Source: CAYRTD01 sp964528675 (GTDB taxonomy: Bacteria; Bacteroidota; Bacteroidia; Bacteroidales; GCA-2748055). From it: a stretch of DNA of 31,194 nucleotides. How positions within the stretch are numbered: the stretch's first letter is position 1; every line of letters starts with the position of its first letter. A program made the position numbers and the translations under genes. The notes under the pieces are model-generated. The model ran no database searches. It was not told the DNA's origin and saw nothing but the letters and a program-made list of their open reading frames with translations. This document shows positions 16,859 through 24,673 of this stretch, in pieces. The stretch is taken from positions 1 to 31,194 of the forward strand of contig CAZGTU010000050.1 in NCBI GenBank assembly GCA_964528675.1. Reading direction: 5' to 3'.

Positions 16859-17851
16859 TTGGTTAAGTTTCTTGTTATACGTTTCAGTTCAATAGGTGAT
16901 ATTGTACTTACCACTCCTGTTATAAGATGTTTGAAAAAACAGGTGGAGGGAGCCGTGATTCATTATGTCACCAAAAAATCCTTCCAGGATGTGTTAAAAG
17001 CCAATCCTTATATCGATAAAATCTGGCTTTTTGATGACAATATGAATGATCTTTCCCGCCGTTTGCTTGAAGAAAATTATGATCATATCATTGACCTGCA
17101 TAATAGTCTCAGATCCGGAATACTGAAAAGAAAATTGAAGTTACCATCATTTACAGTGAATAAATTAAACCGGGAAAAATGGTTGATGGTAAATTTCAAG
17201 ATCAATAGGCTTCCTGACAGGCACATAGTAGATCGCTACCTGGATACCCTGCATTTTTTTGATGTTAAAAATGACAATGAAGGACTGGATTATTTTCTTT
17301 CTGAGAATGATTGTAAGCTTCCCCCGGAGGTTTCGTCCTCTTTACCTGGTAAGTATTTAAGCCTGGTGATTGGCGCTAAGCATTTTACCAAAAAGGCACC
17401 TCCGCAAAAGCTGGCTGAAATTTGTGATAAACTAAAATTGCCTGTTCTTATACTTGGAGGACCTGATGATAATGATTCCGCTGTAAAACTGGTCAAGTTA
17501 TCTTCTAATAAGAAATTGATAAATCTTTGTGGCAAGTTGGGCCTTAACCAGTCTGCATACCTGGTAAAAAAATCCGAGCTGGTAATAAGTCATGACACAG
17601 GTCTAATGCATATTGCTGCAGCATTCAAAAAGAAGATCATTTCTATCTGGGGGAATACCATTCCGGAATTCGGAATGTATCCTTACCTGCCGGATAAACA
17701 ATCCGTGATTTTCGAAGTCAAAGGCTTATCATGCAGACCCTGTTCAAAGATTGGTTTTTCAAAATGCCCTAAGAAACATTTTAAATGCATGCTGGATCAT
17801 GATGCAAATGCAATTGCTGAAGTTGCAAATAGCATCACGAATTCTGGCTAG
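16859..17851 (+). CDS. Glycosyltransferase family 9 (heptosyltransferase-like)
   Basis: A 330-residue GT-B enzyme of the LPS heptosyltransferase family. Signatures are KFLVIRFSSIGDIVLTTPVIR at the N terminus, HYVTKKSF, DHIIDLHNSLRS in the first domain, LVISHDTGLMHIAAAFKKKIISIWGNT in the nucleotide-sugar domain, and a C-terminal cysteine cluster CRPCSKIGFSKCPKKHFKC, seen in many Bacteroidota members. It probably adds a heptose or related sugar to the LPS core. The start is TTG at 16859, 3 bp after the hydrolase stop; no ATG or GTG fits. Fourth gene of the atpD transcript by spacing. The acceptor cannot be read from sequence. Confidence 0.92.
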   Translation: MVKFLVIRFSSIGDIVLTTPVIRCLKKQVEGAVIHYVTKKSFQDVLKANPYIDKIWLFDDNMNDLSRRLLEENYDHIIDLHNSLRSGILKRKLKLPSFTVNKLNREKWLMVNFKINRLPDRHIVDRYLDTLHFFDVKNDNEGLDYFLSENDCKLPPEVSSSLPGKYLSLVIGAKHFTKKAPPQKLAEICDKLKLPVLILGGPDDNDSAVKLVKLSSNKKLINLCGKLGLNQSAYLVKKSELVISHDTGLMHIAAAFKKKIISIWGNTIPEFGMYPYLPDKQSVIFEVKGLSCRPCSKIGFSKCPKKHFKCMLDHDANAIAEVANSITNSG

Positions 17852-17955
17852 ATGTATTTATACCATATAACGAAAGAGGTAGATGGATGATGACCCTTAG
17901 CTTTCTTCTTTTTTCCTTTCTTACATAAAATACTAAAATAGTCCCTCATTCGTAT

Positions 17956-17963
17956 TATTTTTG
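17956..17963 (+). promoter_or_regulatory. Bacteroidota -7 element close to the TonB-like start
   Basis: TATTTTTG matches TAnnTTTG and ends only 6 bp before the ATG at 17970, so the predicted transcript would start at or next to the start codon (leaderless or nearly so). The spacing to an upstream TTTC is longer than usual, so this is tentative. Confidence 0.4.
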
Positions 17964-17969
17964 TCAAAC

Positions 17970-18752
17970 ATGAAAAGGTCGGAAGAAATATATGAAGGAT
18001 TAGGAGGGAAATCGTTCTCATTGAAGCAATTTATCAACGAGCATAAAGTTGGTCTCCTGGGAACTATTGCTTTTCATTTAATTTTACTTATTGCTTTTTT
18101 ATTGATAGATATTCAATCGCTGAAAAAAGAAGCATCTGAACTGGATATTGTTTTCGAATTTGTTGAAGAACAGGAACAGGAATTGGAGGCAGAGGAAGCT
18201 GAAGAGACTAGGGAGGAAATGATTTCCAGGCTACTGGACCAGCAACTCAGACAAAGTAACAGGGCGGTAAATGTAAAAAAGCTGGAGGAAGAGATCAGCA
18301 CAGATAAGTATGTAGAGGAAGTGATGAATGAGCTGGAGAGCGAACGATCGGAAGAATGGCTAAAGCAACAGGAAGAACTGCAAAAAATCATGAACAAGGA
18401 GGACCTTGTACCTGTTGAACCCACTCCCGAAAAAGATGAAGATGAAAAAGAATTTACCGGCCCGACGAATATCACCTATGAATTTTTATCTGCTCCTTTT
18501 GACAGGAAATCTTTTGATCTTCCCGTTCCCGTTTATAAATGCCGGGGTTTTGGCATTGTGGAAGTGAGTATTGAAGTTAATCATTCAGGAGATGTGACCT
18601 CTGCAAAGGCAAATGTGATAGAGGCTACCGAAGACCCTGGTTGTCTTGCTGAGGTAGCTGAAAAATTTGCTTTGCGCACAAAGTTCAGGACTGATTTTAA
18701 TGCCCCGTCGAATCATAGAGGAAAGATTGTTTATAGTTTTGTGGGACAATAG
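17970..18752 (+). CDS. TonB-like energy transducer family protein
   Basis: Start taken at ATG 17970 (MKRSEEIYEGLGGKSF...); a TTG nine bases upstream is less likely. The 260-residue protein has one membrane helix (about 27-47, VGLLGTIAFHLILLIAFLLID), a long Glu/Lys/Gln-rich coiled-coil spacer (about 55-155), a short Pro/Glu linker (VPVEPTPEKDED), and a C-terminal domain with GFGIVEVSIEVNHSGDV, CLAEVAEKFALRTKF and GKIVYSFVGQ, the TonB C-terminal pattern in Bacteroidota. Known relatives couple the proton motive force to outer-membrane transport. No exbB/exbD or TonB-dependent receptor is adjacent. The spacer is acidic and coiled rather than Pro/Lys-rich, so the partner may differ from a classic TonB. 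Confidence 0.8.
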   Translation: MKRSEEIYEGLGGKSFSLKQFINEHKVGLLGTIAFHLILLIAFLLIDIQSLKKEASELDIVFEFVEEQEQELEAEEAEETREEMISRLLDQQLRQSNRAVNVKKLEEEISTDKYVEEVMNELESERSEEWLKQQEELQKIMNKEDLVPVEPTPEKDEDEKEFTGPTNITYEFLSAPFDRKSFDLPVPVYKCRGFGIVEVSIEVNHSGDVTSAKANVIEATEDPGCLAEVAEKFALRTKFRTDFNAPSNHRGKIVYSFVGQ

Positions 18753-18825
18753 GGGAAAGTAGGCAGCCCATTATTGGCCCGACTGCCATTCGGCTGATTA
18801 GCGCTTCGGCGGGCAGGCAAAGCCG

Positions 18826-18862
18826 CATATCCGGGTATCTGACTGTCAGATACCCGGATATG
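18826..18862. terminator. 17-bp perfect hairpin between converging genes
   Basis: CATATCCGGGTATCTGA (18826-18842) is the exact reverse complement of 18846-18862, separated by CTG. It lies between the 3' ends of the TonB-like and Spy-like genes. Both strands can form it, which suits a bidirectional terminator, but no T-tract follows on either strand. A protein-binding operator or a repeat-element relic are alternatives. A looser GCCCG/CGGGC hairpin precedes it (about 18777-18816). Confidence 0.55.
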
Positions 18863-18905
18863 AAGCTGTACTACTAAGGCACAACCAAATGCCAACTATC
18901 CTGAA

Positions 18906-19418
18906 CTACCTCAGTCCTCTGCCGCCATATCCCCGGCCATATCCCCGGCCTTGTCCTCTTCCCATTCCTGCACGAGGTCCTTTAGCTTTCCGGGCATCGA
19001 AATATACCCTTTGGTCATCTGTGAGGACATTACGAATGTTCTGGATATGCTTTTCCCTTTCTTTTTGCATGGCAGCACGTATTTCACTCATTTCTTCAAT
19101 GGTTTTGTTAATGGCTCCCATATCAGGATTGCCCGATGTTCTGAGCGATTGTAAACTAGCTCTTTTTTCTGCCAGGGCATTCCGTTCATCTTGTATTTCC
19201 TTCAGATGAGAAGTCCTTAAATCCGTTATTTCATCCTGTTGTTCTTTCGTAAGATCAGGAATGTTCCGGCAGTAAAATCCCGGGTCCTGATCCTGGAACC
19301 TCTGGGGTCTGTCTACATTCTGATTTCTGTATCCTCTCTGGGCAAATAAATTTGAATTCATTCCCAGAATACTTGCTATGAATAGCATTGCAACGATCTT
19401 AAATTTTAACTGTTTCAT
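18906..19418 (-). CDS. Spy/CpxP-like periplasmic protein with Gly/Arg-rich tail
   Basis: A 170-residue protein with a signal peptide (MKQLKFKIVAMLFIASILGM...LFAQ). The helical core carries two LTxxQ motifs (LTKEQ about 55-59, LTDDQ about 131-135), the hallmark of Spy/CpxP envelope-stress proteins. The C-terminal ~24 residues are a Gly/Arg/Tyr-rich tail (GRGQGRGYGRGYGGRGLR) encoded by short direct repeats. One Cys (FYCRN) sits before the first motif. Known relatives act as periplasmic chaperones or metal-responsive sensors. Last gene of a sigma/anti-sigma operon, 52 bp after the paralogue-like gene. Ligand unknown. Confidence 0.82.
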   Translation of the reverse strand: MKQLKFKIVAMLFIASILGMNSNLFAQRGYRNQNVDRPQRFQDQDPGFYCRNIPDLTKEQQDEITDLRTSHLKEIQDERNALAEKRASLQSLRTSGNPDMGAINKTIEEMSEIRAAMQKEREKHIQNIRNVLTDDQRVYFDARKAKGPRAGMGRGQGRGYGRGYGGRGLR

Positions 19419-19470
19419 TTTTCTATTTGTATTAAATGTTATACTTATCGGTTAATTAATAAAAGCCTCA

Positions 19471-19998
19471 TTAGTAGGGGTTGGGTCCTTTACCTCTTCC
19501 CCTTCCGGGCATGGGCCTGCCTCCATCCCGGTTGATCAATACTTCAAATATTTTGTACAATTTCGCTTCCTGTTCGGGTGTGCATACTTCCTTCATGCCC
19601 AGATAATATTCCATAGTCAATTCTTTTAATGTTGTATGCATATCTCCGATATCCCTGGCAATATTTTTCAATTTTGCGACATCAGGATCGTCTTTTGCCA
19701 GCTCGGTGATCATTTCATTTCTTTTGATCTGCATTTCGAAAGTCAGTTCATTCGCCTGTACGTGAAAATTTCTGCGTAAATCTCTGAATTGTTGACGCTG
19801 TTCAACTGACAGATTTAATTCATCTCTGAAGAATTGTCCCGGGCGTACATCAGGTGGACCGATTTCCCGGTCGGGCATGGATAATTCTTTTTCCTCCGGG
19901 TTCTCCTGGAACTTTATATGGTAAAAAATAGTCCCCAGCGCCGACAGGTTGATTACTGTGAGTATTGCTATTATCCATATGAAATGTTTTTTTTCCAT
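19471..19998 (-). CDS. Membrane-anchored periplasmic sensor of the Spy/CnrX/ZraP type
   Basis: The 175-residue protein has an N-terminal helix (about 7-27, IWIIAILTVINLSALGTIFYH) that probably remains as an anchor, then a helical periplasmic core with LNLSVEQRQQFRDLRRNF (about 60-77) and VCTPEQEAKLYKIFE near the end, the degenerate LTxxQ pattern of heavy-metal-sensor/Spy proteins. It ends in a Gly/Arg/Pro tail (GRPMPGRGRGKGPNPY). Located 3 bp after the anti-sigma gene, so it is translationally close to it and plausibly its sensing partner, as CnrX is for CnrY/CnrH. Metal ligands are not obvious, so the stimulus cannot be named. Confidence 0.82.
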   Translation of the reverse strand: MEKKHFIWIIAILTVINLSALGTIFYHIKFQENPEEKELSMPDREIGPPDVRPGQFFRDELNLSVEQRQQFRDLRRNFHVQANELTFEMQIKRNEMITELAKDDPDVAKLKNIARDIGDMHTTLKELTMEYYLGMKEVCTPEQEAKLYKIFEVLINRDGGRPMPGRGRGKGPNPY

Positions 19999-20001
19999 TT
20001 T

Positions 20002-20460
20002 TTAGTCATTGTTATGGTATTCAAGATCACTTAGCAGATAAACTTCAAGTGATTCGTGTTCCATATCATTCAAGTAGTATTCCGTTTCTTCTGCATAAGT
20101 AGTTGCTTGTTCCTCTTCATTTACAATTGTATTTCCTAATTTAATTCCTGCAAACAGGGCACCTGCAAGGACTAAAGAAAGTATCATCGGTTGCAGAACT
20201 CTTCTGAAAACCGGAATTTTTATCCGCACTTCATTTTCTCCGGAGTCAGAAATCTTTTCCTTTAACCTTGTGTAAAGAAAAGGATTGGGCTCAAGCCTAT
20301 TCCGTTTATCTATTAATCCCATTGTGGAATCCAATTCTTCGAGAAGAGCAGAGCATTCTGCACAGAGCTCAAGATGTTTCCTGACAACCTTATATGCTGA
20401 AGGTTTCAAATCTCCTGAAACATAATCTGCTAATCTTTTCCTGACTTCTTTACATTTCAT
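20002..20460 (-). CDS. Zinc-finger anti-sigma factor
   Basis: Start chosen at ATG 20460 (MKCKEVRKRLADYVSG); a TTG at 20490 would add ten residues. The N-terminal anti-sigma domain has the ZAS zinc motif as HLELCAEC (H...C..C) plus an early Cys (MKC). A single membrane helix follows at about 105-123 (LQPMILSLVLAGALFAGIKLG), then a short acidic periplasmic tail (NEEEQATTYAEETEYYLND). It should sequester the sigma factor encoded 51 bp upstream until a periplasmic signal arrives. The downstream Spy/CnrX-like genes are natural signal inputs. Confidence 0.9.
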   Translation of the reverse strand: MKCKEVRKRLADYVSGDLKPSAYKVVRKHLELCAECSALLEELDSTMGLIDKRNRLEPNPFLYTRLKEKISDSGENEVRIKIPVFRRVLQPMILSLVLAGALFAGIKLGNTIVNEEEQATTYAEETEYYLNDMEHESLEVYLLSDLEYHNND

Positions 20461-20511
20461 TTTTTCGATCTCTTTATTGTTTAGACACAAGCTGGTATAA
20501 AAACTTTTGCT

Positions 20512-21096
20512 CTAACCGAGTTTTTTTTGATAATGCTTTAATATTTTTTTCTGCACATTACGTTTCGCCCGGTGGATCAATCCTTCCACGGAGGATAATG
20601 ATATTTCCATGATTTCTGAGATTTGCTTGTAGGATAAATTTTCAAACTTATTAAGGCTAAAGGCAACCTTCTGATTTTTTGGCAATGAGGCTATGCTTTG
20701 ATGCAGAAGTTCCACTTTTTCATTTTCTGTATCTTTAATGTCATCATAAGGAGGATCCGTATCCTCCACCTGAATATTGTTTTCTTTATCTTTATAAGAA
20801 AAGGGATTATCAATACTTCTCATGATTTGCCTTTTTTTATTATCACGGATAAAGTTTAATGATTTATTCACCGAGATCCTGTATAGCCAGGTGGAGAGAC
20901 TGGATGTCCCACGAAATTTAGGTATTGACCTGAAAGCTTCGATAAAGACCTCCTGGGTAAGGTCCTCGGCATCCTGACGGTTATGAAGAAAACCATTGCA
21001 GGTATTCAATACCAACGACTGGTAATTATCTACAAGTTCTTTAAAAGCTTCTTCCTCACTCTGAAGGATACCTTCTATTATCTGTTTTTCCGTCAT
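20512..21096 (-). CDS. RNA polymerase sigma factor, ECF subfamily
   Basis: A 194-residue group IV sigma factor. Region 2 includes FKELVDNYQSLVLNTCNGFLHNRQDAEDLTQEVFIEAFRSI and STWLYRISVNKSLNFIRD. Region 4 has LPKNQKVAFSLNKFENLSYKQISEIMEISLSSVEGLIHRAKRNVQKKI, an HTH that reads the -35 element. A variable acidic linker (KDKENNIQVEDTDPPYDD) separates them. It opens a four-gene operon with its anti-sigma factor and two Spy-like proteins. Autoregulation is expected, but no convincing ECF promoter was identified upstream. Confidence 0.95.
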   Translation of the reverse strand: MTEKQIIEGILQSEEEAFKELVDNYQSLVLNTCNGFLHNRQDAEDLTQEVFIEAFRSIPKFRGTSSLSTWLYRISVNKSLNFIRDNKKRQIMRSIDNPFSYKDKENNIQVEDTDPPYDDIKDTENEKVELLHQSIASLPKNQKVAFSLNKFENLSYKQISEIMEISLSSVEGLIHRAKRNVQKKILKHYQKKLG

Positions 21097-21250
21097 TTAC
21101 TCTTTTACGGCTATTGGACTCTTTACTGATTCGACACAGGAAATTAGAAAAACTTGTGGATTAAAGAGAATAAAATTATAAAAGAAATGTGGAAAAAAGC
21201 TTATTTTCTTCGAAATGATAAGTAGCAAAAAGTAAGCAACATAGCGCTCC

Positions 21251-21297
21251 TCCGCCTGATCATGTGTCGCCTTCGCTTTAGTGATGGCAAAGGCGGA
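21251..21297. repeat. GC-rich intergenic hairpin
   Basis: TCCGCCT (21251-21257) pairs exactly with AGGCGGA (21291-21297), with an inner GCCTT/AAGGC pairing. The following GGGAAGGCAC is also present after the hairpin at 3378-3420, which suggests a loose family of small palindromes. Confidence 0.45.
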
Positions 21298-21330
21298 CTG
21301 GGAAGGCACTTTTCGGAGTGGCCTCAAAGT

Positions 21331-21420
21331 ATCAAAGTTCAATTGTAAACTTATCTGGTATAGCATACAAAGCATCAAAGTTTAATTATAAACTTCCCGG
21401 GTAAATCATGCATAATATCA
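21331..21420 (+). repeat. 43-bp direct repeat, two units plus partial third
   Basis: ATCAAAG recurs at 21331, 21374 and 21417, exactly 43 bp apart. The first ~22 bp of units 1 and 2 are closely related (ATCAAAGTT[C/T]AATT[G/A]TAAACTT) and contain an AAGTTTA/TAAACTT-type inverted repeat. The remainders diverge. It lies in the region upstream of the sigma operon and could be a pair of operator sites or a decayed tandem duplication. Confidence 0.6.
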
Positions 21421-21661
21421 AAGTCCTTTCGCAATAGTATGTTTTCCAGTAAAATGAGTAATAAAACAACTGACATGTAGCCTTTAAGTGCTCAAAACAT
21501 GAATTTGAGAGATACCGGTAATGCTATTCCGGCCTGAAGGGGGCATTAAAAACAACCCGAGATCCTTGTTTTTACTTGCCTTTTATTTCGAAAAAGTGCA
21601 ATACAGGCTCACTTCCGTTTGATTGACTGTAAGCGTAAAATAATGTCTTGATATGCTGGTC

Positions 21662-24565
21662 TTAAAACCTGTTCAAATAAACATTAAACAAAAACTCAAA
21701 ACGATATTCCCCGGTGTCATCAAGGTAACTTACCCTTATACCTGAAGATAAAGGGACCAGCAAGCGTAATACATGGTAATCGAAGTTGAGTTCCACTCCT
21801 GTGGAGATAAATGATCCTGTTTTGAGGGTAAGGCCTTCTTCCGTTCTTTCTCTCATTTCTTTTCCGTAGATATAGTCAGCGAACAAATTGGCTCTGACTC
21901 TTTTCAGATAAAAGAATCCATCAATTACGAGATCAGGATACAGCAAGGGAGAGCGATAATCGATGCTGTATTTTGTCAATTCTGTGGCAATGCGAGGCTC
22001 ATATCCCCGGGCGAAAGTCACTATATTGCCGAAAAGATAACGTTCAGGTTTTTGTTTTTGCCATTCTCCTTTTAATTTCAGACCCTGTCCCCTGATCAAT
22101 CCAGGGAAATACAATGTGGTTTTGATTGAGCTGTTCGAGCCTCTCTGTTCTTCTTCAAAGGGGCTGGCAATGGATCTGAAATCGAGAATAAATCCCCACC
22201 TTGGTTGAAGATCGCGGTAAGCAGTACGCTGGAAGGTATAGAGATATAATCTTGGCTCGGTATAAGTAATTCCTTTCAGGTAATTTGCTTCATCAACATA
22301 ATAAAAATAGTCGTTGTAATAACTGATTCTAAGTGATGGTTGAAATCCGCTGATCCATTTCCCGCTGTACAATGTTAATGGAATATATGTATTAAGACTG
22401 AGGTTAGAAGCTGTGCTTACTTTCTCAGGCTGAGGTATTTCTTTATACTGAACAATAGATGGTAAACCTCCAAAAGAATAAGAAACATCGATTACAGGCA
22501 ACCAGCCTTTGTAGGTAAATCTGCTATGGAAGAAATGATCACCATCTGAATATTCGTAACCGAGGCTGCTAATGGCAGTGCTTAAAAGATTTTGAGAAAG
22601 GAGTGTCACTCCGGGACTTATTGCCGGGTTTTCCAGATCCGGATCCGTATAGTCAAAATAAAAGGGTGACCAGCTATGGAAATTGAACAATCGCCGGAGA
22701 CCATTGTATTTTTCTTCTTTAATTTCTTTGTCTATTTCAGGTTCGTTGATAGCATTGAGATCAGGGGAAGCATCACCATAACGGAAAAATGGCTGTTCTG
22801 TGACCCTTTTCTCCTCGTAAATCTCAAGTTTTTCTTCTTCAAAGGTGCGAATTATTGCATCATAACCGTTTGCACTGTAATTTGTAAAGGTGAATTTCTC
22901 ATGATTAATATTAAAATCAGGCTGGAAGGCACCAAATTCCGAATGTGTTAACTGATATAATTCTCGTTTTCCCGGGTGAAATGCATAAATATTATCAATT
23001 CCGTTAAAACTGCCATTCAATAATATATAATCACCTGCTGATACCGGATCCGAAATGTTTATCTCTTCCGTATTCAAAAGCTCTTCCCATAAATCATTGT
23101 TCCTGTCATATTGAAGCATCTTCTTTCCTTCTTCATCCAGGGCTATCATAACAATTTTGTTGCTGTTGTTCAGCCATGCAGGAGAAATGATCTGAATGTT
23201 TCCGGGAGAGGACACTTTTAATATTTCTTCACCATTTTCCTGTGAAAGAAAAACAAGGCTGAAATCATTTGAAAGCCCTGTTTCTACAGCAATGATAGTA
23301 TCACCCGAGGGAGAATATGCAGGAGAAGAATAGCGGCTTTGCCGGGTAAGGTATTTCAATTCGCCTGTCTGGATATCATATTCTTTCAGAACAGAATAAC
23401 TTACATTCGACCAGCGTATTCCCGGCATATATTCGTCCCATATCAATCGTTCATTCTTATAGGAGATCCTGCCGGAATATAATTGTCCGGGAATGTGGAT
23501 CAGTTTTTCCTTTCCGGATGAGTCAATTTTAACCAAGCGATCGATGATATCAAGACTACTTTTGACAGCTATGATTGCCCCCTCTTCAGTAATTTGAGGA
23601 TAATTATAGGAGGTGTAAAGTTTATGTTCTTTATTTACAGGATCATAATTCACCACTTTTCTGCTATCCCTCTGCTCTTCCCAGTGGTCTTTTATATAGT
23701 GCATGGCACTATCGTAAAGACCTCGTTTTGCTTTGCCGGTTTCTCTTTTAAGATAGATCCCGATTGGGTCAATAAGAAATATATTCCTGCCGGTGTAACT
23801 GAGTGCATCTGTCCAGAAATCATCACCGTATTTCTTTCGTGCGTAGCTTACCATGGGGTACCCATACTGGTAATAATCGGGAACATAATTTTTATATGAT
23901 CCCAGGTAAGCTTTGGTGAAAGACCAGATTCTTTCATCATCTAACAGGTGAGCTTTCAGGCGCATTTCAAAATGCGGAGACCGGCCTCTGCCACTCTTCC
24001 CCAGTGCTGTTTCTGCATAAATGGCATCACCTTCATAAAACCAGAAAGGCACCATTGCTGCAGCGGGGCCAATACCCTGTTCCCCCAAAACAGTGGTGAG
24101 AACCTTCGTAATTCCCTGGTTCATTTTATCTATCTGGACAACGTGCCTGAATTCATGCAGAGATAAATGAGTCAGCCAATCCTGGGAAAGGGGATCAACA
24201 TCCGGATGCATGAACATTTCTATACGTTTGGGCGCCCATACCACGAAACCATTGGAGCGAACAGTGTGATTATGCAGCACTACAGGGATTTTCACAGGCT
24301 CTTTTTTTAAGCCATCACTTACCTGGTAATAATTTCTTTCCAGGATAAGCAGCACTTTTGAAGCATCGTCTTTTATTTCTTCAGGATAAATGACCGTAAA
24401 ATTTTCACTCTCGATCTTTTTCCATTCAAGGTAGGGCGGAGGTTGACCGTATTCGTAAAATTGAGCTTTCAGTCCGGAATTATAAAGTAAAAGCAAAAAG
24501 AATACAACAGTAAAAACCCTGTTCCTGATTTGTATATCATTTTTTTTCAAATGCACTTTCTCCAT
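21662..24565 (-). CDS. Fusion of HExxH peptidase-like domain, beta-propeller and outer-membrane barrel
   Basis: Start at ATG 24565 (a GTG at 24574 is also possible); about 967 residues with a signal peptide (VFTVVFFLLLLYNSGLKAQ). Residues about 45-300 resemble peptidase-MA-like gluzincins: LHEFRHVVQ contains HExxH, and FWFYEGDAIYAE about 35 residues later could provide the third Glu ligand. Residues about 310-600 show TolB/WD-like propeller strands (SSPAYSPSGDTIIAVE, ISPAWLNNSNKIVMIALD, FQPDFNINHEKFTFTNY). Residues about 640-967 are beta-rich with aromatic girdles and end ...YRFEFLFNVYLNRF, a terminal Phe typical of outer-membrane barrels. The inferred product is an outer-membrane protein with a large periplasmic or surface protease-like part. 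The reaction is unproven. Confidence 0.8.
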   Translation of the reverse strand: MEKVHLKKNDIQIRNRVFTVVFFLLLLYNSGLKAQFYEYGQPPPYLEWKKIESENFTVIYPEEIKDDASKVLLILERNYYQVSDGLKKEPVKIPVVLHNHTVRSNGFVVWAPKRIEMFMHPDVDPLSQDWLTHLSLHEFRHVVQIDKMNQGITKVLTTVLGEQGIGPAAAMVPFWFYEGDAIYAETALGKSGRGRSPHFEMRLKAHLLDDERIWSFTKAYLGSYKNYVPDYYQYGYPMVSYARKKYGDDFWTDALSYTGRNIFLIDPIGIYLKRETGKAKRGLYDSAMHYIKDHWEEQRDSRKVVNYDPVNKEHKLYTSYNYPQITEEGAIIAVKSSLDIIDRLVKIDSSGKEKLIHIPGQLYSGRISYKNERLIWDEYMPGIRWSNVSYSVLKEYDIQTGELKYLTRQSRYSSPAYSPSGDTIIAVETGLSNDFSLVFLSQENGEEILKVSSPGNIQIISPAWLNNSNKIVMIALDEEGKKMLQYDRNNDLWEELLNTEEINISDPVSAGDYILLNGSFNGIDNIYAFHPGKRELYQLTHSEFGAFQPDFNINHEKFTFTNYSANGYDAIIRTFEEEKLEIYEEKRVTEQPFFRYGDASPDLNAINEPEIDKEIKEEKYNGLRRLFNFHSWSPFYFDYTDPDLENPAISPGVTLLSQNLLSTAISSLGYEYSDGDHFFHSRFTYKGWLPVIDVSYSFGGLPSIVQYKEIPQPEKVSTASNLSLNTYIPLTLYSGKWISGFQPSLRISYYNDYFYYVDEANYLKGITYTEPRLYLYTFQRTAYRDLQPRWGFILDFRSIASPFEEEQRGSNSSIKTTLYFPGLIRGQGLKLKGEWQKQKPERYLFGNIVTFARGYEPRIATELTKYSIDYRSPLLYPDLVIDGFFYLKRVRANLFADYIYGKEMRERTEEGLTLKTGSFISTGVELNFDYHVLRLLVPLSSGIRVSYLDDTGEYRFEFLFNVYLNRF

Positions 24566-24602
24566 TTTCAACACAGCATGCGCTAGCTTATAATTAGCAT
24601 AA

Positions 24603-24610
24603 CAAATTTA
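24603..24610 (-). promoter_or_regulatory. Bacteroidota -7 element for the fusion-protein gene
   Basis: On the minus strand this reads TAAATTTG, an exact TAnnTTTG, 37 bp upstream of the ATG at 24565. The spacing suggests the gene has its own promoter, independent of the SUI1 gene 100 bp upstream. Confidence 0.45.
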
Positions 24611-24673
24611 AGGATGAATGGTTAATGAAGTATTCTATATGCGGAAGGCATTTTACCGGTATTTCAAAACAGC

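Larger units (their letters stand above)
21097..21661. other. Intergenic region with short repeats
   Basis: A 565-bp spacer upstream of the sigma operon and downstream of the fusion-protein gene. It holds a GC-rich hairpin (21251-21297) and a 43-bp direct repeat (21331-21420). The only open frame crosses these repeats and has no protein-like features. The sigma-operon promoter must lie within or near the first part, but it was not recognised. Confidence 0.6.

Noticed and set aside
21097..21378. Minus-strand open frame just upstream of the ECF sigma gene
   Set aside because: It runs through the hairpin and direct-repeat region, has no recognisable domain, and its composition is unlike neighbouring genes.
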